From the NCBI GenBank assembly GCA_036583965.1, contig JAZBQD010000025.1, forward strand, positions 16,436,509-16,500,508: a DNA stretch of 64,000 bases, given 5' to 3'. The notes below the pieces were generated by a model. That model had not been told where the DNA came from and did not search any database. It was given only the letters and a program-made list of their open reading frames with translations. Source of the DNA: Prunella strophiata. Its lineage: Eukaryota; Chordata; Aves; Passeriformes; Prunellidae. The translations under genes and the position numbers were made by a program. Positions 22,436 through 34,400 of this stretch are shown one piece after another (position 1 is the first letter of the stretch; each line of letters begins with the position of its first letter).

Positions 22436-25400
22436 ATGGCGGCCGTGAGTCTGAGGCTCGGAGATCTGGTGTGGTGAGTGGCGGCGCGGGCTGGGTGGCG
22501 GCCCTGGAGCATGGCGGGCTGGGCACCTTTAGCGGAATCAGGCCGCGGCCGCGGAGACGCAGGCGGGGCTGTAGCCGGCCCTGGGAGCGACGCAGCGGGA
22601 GCCGAGCCGAGTCGGGCTGGGCCGCGCTGGGCGCTGTCAGCCCGCGGTGACTTCGGAGAGCGGCTGTGGGCAGGGTGGGGCTTGGCAGGGCAGGGCAGTG
22701 CAGTGGTGGGGCCACTGCCGGGTTGCGGGTATCGCCGCCGCCGTCCCTTGGGCGATGTGGGAGGAACGGCGGGAGGCAGCCCGGAGCCAGGGCACCGGGC
22801 CGGCGGGAGGCGGACTGGGCTGTGAGCCGGGCCGCCACTGGGCAGGCTGGCGGGGGCGGCGCATGACGGAAGCTGTGTCAGATGGAAGGGTGAAGGAAGC
22901 GGGACGGAAGAACGAGCGCTGCGGGATTCCCTTGTAAGCACGGGCTCACCTCCCGAGGGATGCGAGGAGGGTTAGAGATAGAAGGTGTTTAGGGAGAGCC
23001 ACGCACCGTTTCTTGGCAATGCTTTAATGAAGCAACGCAACAATCCAGCGTTTCGTTGCAGGTTGCAGTGTCCCTGTGGAAATCCCCAGAAGCCGTTTCC
23101 CCTTGTCACTGCGATCTTACCCTCAGATAGTCAGAGTTGTGATTTTGTGTTTCCTGGTCGGGAGAAGTGAGAGCATTCCACTGCGCCCTGTAAGCACCGA
23201 TTAAGTGCGTAGGTTTCGCTGTGCTGGATGGGCTAGGCTGTCCTGACAGAGCTCAAAGAAGTAGCTAATTTCCAACACATGAATAAAAATGCATGCATTT
23301 ATACTGATAACCCAGATAAGAAGAAGCCTGTGCTTCAGGCTGTGACAACTGCAGCTCTCATCTGAAAAATTTACAGTGCTGGGAAGTTGTCTAATTTATA
23401 TAGCAAAGTAAGAAAAGATTAGTTACTTTTAGCATATTTCTTTCAGATGAGAATTTGGGGAGTGTTCTGCTCTCAGTGCTGGAACGCAGATTATCCTGCT
23501 TTAGTTTTGTACGTGACAGTCAGATGCTGTCCCTGAGCTGTTGCAGGGAACTTTAACAATCAGACAGCAACAGCAGAAAGGGTTTGCTGAATTTTTTTCT
23601 CAGTAGACGAATGGGAGCATTGAATATGAGACATGGTCATGGTCACAGCTCTTGGCAGTGTTCCTGCCTGCCCCTGGCTTCTGAATCCTCTGTGCAGCAT
23701 TGCCATCTCAGCAGACTGCAGTGCCACTTGCTGGGAAGTTTTGTGTCAGGAGCTGTTGGGCCCCACAGGTTCTTTGCCCGTCTCTTGCAAGACAGTTACT
23801 AATGGGGTTTTGTGAGTACTGCAGCACAAGTCAGTGACAAGGGTGAAATAAGGATAAAGCTCACCAGGAAAGCTGGTGAGCTGAGGACTAAGACTAATGT
23901 CTCTTCCTCCTCTATGGTTATTTCTAGTATTGCCTAGTTTTCATGATGGGAACATTTGCAAGTGTAGAAAGTAAGCTTTTCTGCCTTTCTCTTGTGGCTC
24001 TTCATATCTTCAGTTAGTGTGGTGGTGAGCACCTGAAGAAAAGCAATGATGGAACATCTGTTGAGGGGATCCTGCCATTAATGCCTTCCTGCAAGAATCA
24101 GAACCTCAGCTTTCTGTACTGGGAGTTGGTGGCTGCTCTGCTCACCAACTGCTCTAGACAGTTCTCAACTCAGGTTGAGAAGTTCTCAACCTGAACTTTG
24201 GTCTGATTGCCTGCATCAGTGCTTTTTTTCAGTTTTATGTGAAGAAATCTCCACAGTTTGAGTGCTGCAGTGCCTATTACTCTTGTATCTTGCAGGCAAT
24301 GTTGCTGCTGCTCTTCTCTTCAGCTCTGACAGTCCAGCAAAGTCAAACAGACTGTCCACAGGTGTGCAGTTAGGTGCAGATGTCAGCCGTGTGTCCTGCT
24401 TTGAACAGAAGGTTTTGACTGCAAATTGTAGCTCTCTTTAGAAAAGTGTGACATAATATGAAAAAGCAGACATTGGGATGGTTAGTTTTTTCTCTAGTTC
24501 TAGTGCCTAATAATTTCTTTTTTTTTTTCTCTAGGGGGAAGCTGGGCCGTTACCCTCCATGGCCAGGGAAGGTAAGCTTTGTTTGTATTTATTGTTGCTT
24601 TCTTAGTTTTTCATGGTTTGTGGTTTTTTTTTTTTTTTTTTTTTTGGGTATGGGGTTTTTTGTGCTTTCCTTCTGTATAGGGAAAGCTTTGCTTGAAAGC
24701 ATTTCAGTTGTAGATTAATACTGGTTTTCTTGTTTGTTTATTTTTTACACATCTACTCCACAAATCTAAAGTGTGAACTAGTTTAGGGCTTTATTTGATA
24801 TATAATCTCAGTCTGTCCGTAATCACTGGTAGTTCATGTGGAATGAAAAGCCAACAGAGAGCCAGCTCTGGAACTGATTGTGTTTCCCAAATTTAGTTGT
24901 TTAATCCCTGTCACCTTCTGTAAGACATGTTTCTTTTCTTCCATAGTAAGTTGGCTAACAGTAGTGTGTTAAATAATGGAAATAAGGAGTCTGGCTTTTC
25001 AAGATACTGTTTTAGAGCTGTCATTTTTGAGAATTATCTGGGGTAGTTTGATCCTACTTCTGGTTTGGTTGGGATTTTTTGAGAGTAAAGATTTTTAAAA
25101 AGGAATTTTATATACCATTTCCATTCTTTCTACTTCTTGGAAAGACCTTTCTTTTATCTTATATGAGGGCTAAGCATGCTGAGGTAACAGCATGAGTCAG
25201 GTAAAAGAATAGTCAGTGTGGCTGACAACTATAAACATTTGGTTATTAGGTCAGGTTAACCCCAGGTTCCTCTACAGGTGTCACCTGTGTAACTGAATGA
25301 TGACTTTTCTCCTTACTAACATTTTAAAGTTGATAAGCAGTTTATTCTGGGAGTAAAGACAAAGTTTAAATTCTTAAGGTTACCTAAGCGGAACAAATTT

Positions 25401-28400
25401 TTATTAATGCCTCCTAATGAGATTTAAAAAAAAAAAATCTACAATAGCTGAACACTGGGTGGTAAAATCACAAAATTGGTCACTATGTGCTTTTTAATTA
25501 TGATTTCTAATCACCTTTAGATTGTTAACCCACCTAAAGATCTGAAGAAACCTCGAGGAAAAAAGTGCTTCTTTGTGAAGTTTTTTGGAACAGAAGATCA
25601 GTATGTACCTCCTTGTTTTCATCTGGGGAAAATATTATACCACATAATGTGGATCTTTTGTGGAAGAAATATTTACTAATGTTACAGTGCAATGTAGCGT
25701 TGTAAAGGATTCCCTTTTAACCACACAATAACAGAAATTCAACTATTATTGCATGCTATAGCTGCTCACTGGGGTGTATGAAGAGTGTAAAAACTTAGCT
25801 TTAGCTTTAGGATTTGAGTTGCTGTGATGATAGCTCACCACTTTTAGGTGTGACATGACTGTGTCAGATTTTAACATGTAATGACAAAGGTACAGCTCAG
25901 AGTATTCTTTTTTTTTTTTTTTTGCTGCCATAGGAATAAAAGTAACTATATACTTGCCGTTTGTGAAAGAATAAACCGTCCTACATGCTAACTGAAAACA
26001 TTCTTGCTGTGCTTTTGGAAGACTTCACAGTATAAGAGAACCAAAGCTGTTTTAGACTTCCTTTTTGCAAGGCAGAATTTAATGATTTCAAATGTGAATG
26101 AAATCATAGTTGTCTTAGATTTAAATGATTACAAACTAGGTGAAAAAAACCCAACCAAAAAAGCCCCTGAGAACTTGGATATTTTGTGAAACTGAAAATT
26201 ATTTTGATAATTTTCCGGTTTTCCTCTTTATTTTCTGCTATCAAGTCAGGGAATAAGGAAGAAAATTGCAAATATCTCTGGAAGACTAAAAAACCCTTTA
26301 CTTTTTGGAAGAAAGGTGACAAGAACTGAGGCCATTTGATGGATGTCTCTTAAGGAAATTGTTTTTCACTGCTAAGTTATTTTTGCCTAATACTTAAAAA
26401 TATTTTTCCATTAAGAAATTAGGTCTAAACTTGATGGAGTAGTAGTGAATGCCATGTCGTAATGGGAATGTTTGGATCTCTAGTAACTTGAGGCAGGTGA
26501 AGGTTGATTTGAGGCCTGATAACGTTTTTTGGTGGTGTCGTTAAATATGGTTATTTGAGCTAATAAATTCTGAGTTAGAGTGGATTATTTCTGTCCTGAT
26601 TATTTGTTCTCAATTCTCAAAATGTGTATTTCACATTATTGAATCAAATACAGATTTTTTTGGTATTAAGACAAGTGGTCAAATGTCTTGGATACTGTAG
26701 CTGAGATTAATAACAGATTGCAAATGAAGAGTTCAGAGCTGCAAAATAATTGGAATTTATTACCAGATTCTAGAGCTCTGGCCGAGGCAAATTCAGTCAT
26801 CTGACACAGTGAGGTAGTATGGTTGTTGTAGTGTAGCCCCTTCCCCACATCTGTGGCTTGTGAAATTTAATATCATGCTAGATAATCAAGAATTAGAAAT
26901 TTGCTTGCTTTGATTGGCATAACATACCTGAAAATTGAATAGAAATAAATATTGTCACCTTTCTTTCAATTAATGTTGATAAAGAGAAGAGAGAGACGCT
27001 TGAATACCTCTTCTGTCCTGACTTGGAATGTCAAAAGGATGTGCTGGTTAGAACAGTGCTGTTCTAAGCAGTGTGTTGCTTGAGAAAGTTCTCATGTTTG
27101 AGCATAATCAGCCAAATCAGGAAAAATATAAATTATTTCACTTTAAATGTGAAGATAAAGAGGAAATTACTTTACTTCTTTTGTACAAGCAAACTAGTGG
27201 GTTTTGCAAATACTTTTTTCAGGTGTGTGTATGAACAGGACTTGGAAATAGGTAATTGAGAGAATGTCACCACCTTATGAACAGCCTGAGGAACAGCAGA
27301 ATGCAGAGCTGTCACTGTTCAAAGCGTGATGAAGGAGCGCACTTACCCATACCGCTGGTCTAGTGCATGTAGCTTCCTTTTTTAGCACCTCACTTTTTCT
27401 GCCATGTTCACACTGTATGATGGCATTTCTGTACCATGGATCCATTGCTGCAGCTTTTGTAGCAGTGCCTTACCCTTTGAGGTTGAACAGGAGAGGATCT
27501 GGTCATCGGTTGTTCACCTCTTGTCCAGTGTGTATAAGGAAAAGGTGATGCTAATTTCTGGGTAGAGTCCCTCCCATGAACTTCTGAGGGTTGCTGCCAG
27601 CCAGTTTGGTAGGCAGTGTCAGACCCTATTTTAGTCTTACTTCCTTTTCCTAGGATTCCTAGGTGCCTTCTGTGGCCAGAAATGTGCCTGTTCCAGGCTG
27701 GGTGGAAGTTGTTCCCCCCTGACTCATGTGGTTAAAGGTTAAGGAGAAAGATGTTTAGAAGGAAAAATGGATGTGCGTGAGCAGAGCAGAGGGGTAAATA
27801 AAAACATACTGATGAGTTTGGCAGTGTTTTTGGTGTAGTGTATAAGTTTTGGTTATTTGTGAAATTTGGTTATTTGTGAAATACAGCACAGGAATGCATT
27901 TTCCCTGTGCTGTACCATAAGCTACCATAACCTGCTAGCTTATGGTACAGCACAGGGAAAATGCATTTCCCTTTTTCTGCAAATCGAATACTACCATGTA
28001 CTGGGCCTTTGCAATGCTGCAGTGACTAAGGAAATAGATTAACTGGAAAGCTGAGAGTACTTTTGGTCCAGAGGTGAGAGCATGAGTGCATTCAGACTGT
28101 TCTCTAAGTCCTGGCTTTCGATAAATTTTCTGTGGAGCTCTGTACTCTGTGTGTTAGTTGTGTTGGTGATAGTTTCTCCTGTTACTTCCAAAAGAATGGG
28201 TTTTCTGGAAGATAAGGATTATCTACCCATGGAAGCAGATTTTGCTTATATTTAAACTGTGAAGTACATATAGGCTTTACCACAGTGAAAGCCACCTGAT
28301 GTTCATAGTAGTGGTGTAATATCCATGTCCTATTCTAAGTGATTGTATGCCTCACAATTAAGGCAGTCATGTAATGTCTCTTTATTACTTTGTTCTCCAA

Positions 28401-31400
28401 ATTGATAAGGAGGTTTTTCTAGTCTGCCTAAGAGTTGTTTTTCCAAGTGTCTCTTCTTAGAGTAAGTTGCATTAAAAGGCTTCTTTATCTAAAATCAAGA
28501 ACAGTTGATGTTTCCTGCCCATAGACCTGACAAGCATGTAACAACATCCATTACAGGAATCTAAACAACAATTTTAATTTAGTTTAGAAGTGGAACTTAG
28601 ACCTCTTACCTGAGTTTCTAGCTGTGCTTCTCAGATAGTATTTAAAATCCCTTTTTATTATTATTTCCATGCTACAGTCTTGTTGTAGGAAATGTTTGTA
28701 GGCAATTTCAGTAGTCAATTAACAACTTTTATTTTGCTATTTATGTACATTTATTGCTTTTAGTAGTTAAAACTAATAGACTGGCTGGCCTGCAAGTCTT
28801 TCTTGGTGTGTGTCATACAGTTAAAAATAGTTTTACATTTTTTGGCCTGCTTAAGAATTCATTATGACATTTGTTAAAACTAAAAATATCATTCCTTTGA
28901 AGGTATCTCTCTACTGTGATTCTATAGAAATATTAGTGACAGTCCTGCAGCCATCAGAGATGTGTGTACAAATACAGCCATTCACCTTTCTTCCCCCTTT
29001 GGTATTCCCTAATAGCCAAATGGACTTGTAAGTCATGTATATCACAGTCTTAACAGGAAGCTGGGACAGCCCATTCTTCCTTACAACCTTTTGTAGCATC
29101 AGTGTGAAACTAAATATGGTGGGGTCAAGGGACACTACCTGATTTTATATATTAAGGAAAAAAATGGTGGAAACTTGCAGTCTAAGATAAACGTAATAAT
29201 TTGCAGCCTGTTTCCATCAGACACAGTTAACACAGCGCTCATTACCTTTCCATCCTCCATGTCCTGTTGGGATGAAAGCACCTGTCCTTTTGCCACTGTT
29301 TCCCCTGGTTTGCAAGGAGAGAGTAAATTCAGGATGTAGTCTTTCTGAAATGTTCTTTCAGGTCCTGACATCAGAAAACACTTGCTTTAAATTTGCCAAC
29401 TGTTGGAAATACACCTTGGTAGTCTGAGGGTCTGGAAGGATAGGCTGAGCTGATGGAGTGGGTGAGCTTGTGTTCCCGGTACTTCTCAGGCAGATTATCC
29501 CGTGCAGAGCTCTATGTTGCTGTAGCAGAGCCAGCTGGAATGTTGTTCAACATCCCTGCAGGCACAGTACCATAGCTGGAAATCACTACAGACAAAACTC
29601 TTCCATCTCATACTGAGGAGGTATTTTATTACACAAATTTGAGAAGCCTAATACGTAATTTCCTTTAGTATTGCCCTGCTTCTGGGTTTCTTCTAAATAT
29701 CCTTTCATTTATTCTAGTATGATGTAGTCATTTTTGTATTTTTTTTCTAGGAGTTTATGTGCTAAGTTGCAGAGTTTAGTTGAGTTACTTAATTGATGAG
29801 GGTTGGGATATTCCCTTTTAACAAAGGAAATCTGTCTTGATTTGTCATATGCTCACATGCACTGGCCTTGTAAATAACTAAGCAATTTTCTTTTGACTTT
29901 TAGAACTGGTTGTGTTAGCATTTAGTGTGGGCATCTAAAGTGCTACAGTCTAAAGCGATAATTTTTTTCCCAGACTGTGGTAAATAGAAATTTGGAGATA
30001 CAGTGCTACTGTTCTCCATCCCTAGCTATATGGTTTGCAAAAAGCAAGGATTGGTGGGTATTCTTCCATCTCATTTCTGCAGTTTATCATTAGGAGTTGG
30101 TATCTGTAGACAGGAGGAGGATGGCTGGAATGGTGAGGGTTTGAAGATCTCCTTGCCTCTGCCATGCTTGTGCCATGGATTTGAATCTGGTGTCTCTGCA
30201 TCTCTTTGTGACACTATTTCCGTGTGGCTGCAGGTCACTTTCATACTTTTCTCTGCTTATTCTAAGTTTTGCTTATTGTTCATGTTTATAATGTGGATTT
30301 GACATGAGCAGTGGTTTTCTAAGAGTGGTATTTTGGAGATGATGAGGAACAGTGTGGAGAAAGAAAAAGAGAAAGCCATTGCTAACAGGTATTTTTATTA
30401 CATCTTTTCACTTTCCATGTAGCCCATTCTTTACAGATGCCTGGTGACTGTGCAGCAGTATGAATGCGATTTCATCTTAAATATGACATCTTCAGTGTCA
30501 TCGCTAATGTTTTTCTCGTGCATTGATTCATTGCTGAATCAGGAGAGAAACATTAGTTCATTTTACATGTTGTGTCCTTGAGACTGATCTAAATACTGGG
30601 CTTCATTGGCCTTGAGGGTATTGAGATCTTGTGTATAAACATGAATAATTTTGTTTGGTGAAAAGTTCTTTTGTTTTCAAGTGCTTGAAACACTTCATGC
30701 AATTGGTTTGTGGACATTGGTGTCAAAAGACGCTCATCTCTTACAGAAGGTTGTCCAGGTAGGTGATGCATAAGCAAACTGGAAAGGAAAAGACCAATTT
30801 AATTTTTTTCCTGGTTTTTTTTTTTTTAAATTTATTTTTAACTGAGGCAGCATTTAAGATTGTTTTTCACTTACTAGTTTGTCTCTGAGATCTCTAGTTC
30901 TTTGTCCTGGTGGATCACAAGTGCCAAAATGCACCTTTGAAGCCAGGAGCCAGAAAGCTTTGTACTTTAGGCTTTCTCCATACCAAAGGAAAAGGAATGA
31001 GAAAGGAAGCTAATGAACATGTGCAGTGAGGAGTTGTAGGATGTGCAGAAACCTAAGAGAATGCCTTGAGGGAAAATAACTTACTTTTATTTAGAAATTC
31101 AGTCCTGCAACAACATTTAACAAGTTTTTTTATATTGTGGTCCAAAATTTTGTTTCCTTTATACACGGAATGAAAGGCTTCTCATGAGCTGGTGCTCTGT
31201 GGTATACAGGGATATTTGTCATACAGGCAGGCTTTACAGTGTAAGATAATTTTAAGGTGTGTTTCATGGTAATGTCTGGGCAGCTGTGTGAGATTCCCTG
31301 AATAGCTGCTGGACTTGGACTCTAGTCTGAATGCAATGATTTGACTTATTATATTAAGTCAGTTCTTACAATAATGATGTAAACAAAGTGAAAGGATTCA

Positions 31401-34400
31401 GCTTTGTTGCCAGGAGCACTGGGTTCTTTGGAAAAGATGCTGGCATTTTCCAGTCAGTTCTAGCAGGTCTTGCCTCTGCAAATGAGACCCAAAGTGTTTC
31501 ATTCTACTTTCTTAAAGTTGATTCCTGGTTATAAACAATTTACAAACAATTGCTATTGCCAGTGAGGAGAAAGGTCTTAATATAGTTACGGAGTTTATTT
31601 TGTGAAGAGAGGAGAAACAATCAAGATTCAGCAAAACATTACTATTATTTTTTGTTGTTTTAATCTTCATGTTCAGTTTAACTCTGTGACGTGGTGCTTA
31701 CAATGTGTGAAAATGCAGCCTTTAAATCACTTAATCTGCTTGCAGAAGCTAGACTGCACTGGGGAATATTTAAAACCTGTAATCATGGATAGTCTGTGTA
31801 ACATAGAGATACCTGGGGACAAGAGAGGGTCTGATTGCCCCATTTTTGCTGTGTGCTAAGTACCATCGGCCATAATTGAGGGAAGGGTTTTTAAAACTTA
31901 CACAGTTCTGTTTTCAGTAGGGTAGAAGTAGCTTTGTAACAGTGTGATTGATGAGCCTGGGCTTGAATCTGGGGAGGAAGAAAAGTGGTTTAATCTCTGA
32001 CAGCCACAAGGAATTCAGGCATCAAGGGAAGCAAAGGTATTCCTATAAACCTCACTGAAGTGGTAGAAGAGCTTGTGATCGTAAAGGAAAGTGAAGTTAT
32101 CACCCATACTTGATGACTTTACCATTTGGTAAATGTCAAGAAGTCTTATTTAGCAGGAGTGGAAACAGGGAAGTAATTTGATTTTCCTCAAAGGACTGCA
32201 GTCTTAATAGGACTGCAGGTTAATACTCTGCTACTGTATAAGTCAGTTTATTTTCAAATAGCAACAGTGAAGGAAATAGTTCTTTTTTCTCAAAAGCAAA
32301 ATTACTGTTTTCATACGGAATACCTGGGTACATCAGAAATAAGTGCAGCACAGTGAGCTGTTGCTTTTGTATTCACTCTGTGTGGTCATCTCTATAGTGA
32401 GAATACATAATTTTGGGATTTTCTTCCTACAGTTTTTTTAGACACCTGCATGCTCAATATATTTGAAACAGGGATTGATAGCTGAGAATTGTTAGGTGAA
32501 CTTTGCTTTCAGCAACCTCTCGAGTAGATTAGTGGTATTGGCTACTTTACTGGGAGGTGTGGGACTGTGGGTGTTCCTCATGGTGAAACAAGGGCAACCA
32601 TTGGGCTGCCATTGTTTTAAATGCATCCTGTGATCACATCCAAAAGCTGTTTTGCCAACAGAGAATAATGCTTAGAGGAGGGGGACAGTGCTAGGATGAG
32701 AGGACATAAAACTTAAGAAATAACAAAGTGCCAGAAGAAAATTCTCAGTGAATTCAGTAATGGCAGCCCTTCAGTTTCTAGATAGGAAGTGAGTTTGGGC
32801 TGTTGTCATCAGTAGAGCTGGGGGAAAAAGTGTAGCTGTGGGTTTCTCAGAGCAGGAGGATTGAGAAGGCTGCAGTTTGGAGAATATAACTAGCTTGTTT
32901 TTTTGTTTCAAGTGCTTGGATCAAAGTGGAGCAGCTGAAGCCTTATCACCCTCACAAAGAGGAAATGATAAAGATTAACAAGGGTAAGCGCTTCCAGCAA
33001 GCTGTGGATGCTGTAGAGGAATTTCTTAGAAAAACCAAAGGCAAAGACCAGGTGAGTGGGTTCTTTTTCACTGTGTGCATTAAAACAGGTTTTGGCATGA
33101 ATGATGATTAGATGCCTTGTTGTGTGAAAGGAGTTTGTCAACTTTGCCAGCTCTGGCAAGTTGAGGAGGATTGTGTTTTCCTTCCTTTGGTTTTTGGGAG
33201 TTTATTTCCTATCCTCTCTTCTTCCCCATTAAATCTTGTTTAGTGGGGAAAAGTGATTATTAGATTATTAAATGATGAAGAAACTGGAGGCTAATTGATC
33301 TACTTGTGATGATTTTATAAATCAGTCTTAAGAGTTTGGTATCTACTAATCTTGTCTTTAGTATGTTGGAAGTGCACACAGTCCTGGCAAGTCTTCAGGT
33401 GGCCTGTTCTGTTCTGTGCTTACTTCAACTGGTGTGTTTTTGCAGGAGAACTAACCAGGAACTTCACTCACCAGCTCCAAAGGTCTAACAGATACTTAGT
33501 TTTCAAGTTACTGTGCTGTTGTTTTACTTGATAGTAATCAGCACAGGGTCCTTCACATCCTTGGTTTTGCATGAAAATCATTCCATCTCTTCTCTTCTTT
33601 CCTTACCATCTTCTATTCTATAATCTCTCAGGCGTCTTCCCATAACTCCACTGAAGAGAAGAATCGGCGTAATTCCAGTGAAGAAAGAGGCAAGCAATCT
33701 GCTGGGGAAGAGAAACGCAAAGCCAGTTTGTCTGAAGGAAAGGTGAAGAAGGGCACAGGGGAAAGAAAAAAGAGGGTTTCTTCTGTCTCGTCAGAGAGAG
33801 GATCAAAGTCACCCTTGAAAAGAGCCCAGGATCAGAGCCCCCGAAAGCGGGGGCGTCCACCCAAGGATGAGAAGGTTTGTGTTGTGCATGTCCGCCAGTG
33901 CCCGTGGACTTGGCAGCTGGACTAGAGGGCTGACTGGCACCTTGACTAACAGGCCAGCAGGAAGAATCAGTTCAGTATCCCTTTTTTTTAAGCTTTTCCG
34001 TGTTGCTAGTTCTAGACCGTTTGGCTGCCTGATACCGTTGGCAAGCATATTGTTGATTCTTCCTGTGATTTTTACCAGTTAGTTGCTGTGAGTGGCTCTG
34101 TTTGTATCTTTGAGAGGGCTTTGAAAGCTGTATCAGGAGACTCCATTCTTTTGTCTTGTCATCCCTTGAGTTCAGTTTGTGTGGGAAGGATTAGCAAAGA
34201 GATAAGGGTTTTCATCTGGCTCCTGACTTCTCCCATCTCATCTACTTCATATGGTCAGGTGATAAGTAGTTGTTCAACCTTAGTACTCACAAAGAGTGAG
34301 ATATCTTTAAGGGCTAGGGCTTAAAGAAGAAATTCATAGCTTGGGGAATCCACCAGAAGAATTGTCTTAATTTTAGCTTCTGTGCTTTAGGATATGTTCC

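Larger units (their letters stand above)
25601..32912 (+). other. GLYR1: GLYR1 intron 3 (7.3 kb)
   Basis: This is the largest intron. It starts GTATGT and ends in a T-rich tract before TTTCAAG. No exon, tRNA or clear transposon was recognised. It contains a 17 bp tandem duplication (27848-27881), a perfect 32 bp inverted repeat (27893-27967) and a smaller imperfect hairpin (30504-30556). Confidence 0.75.

Noticed and set aside
21670..22941. A 423-codon open frame on the minus strand spanning the GGGGCC repeat and GLYR1 exon 1
   Set aside because: It is open because GC-rich DNA has few stop codons; all six frames are open through the repeat, it crosses the GLYR1 promoter antisense, and it has no family resemblance.
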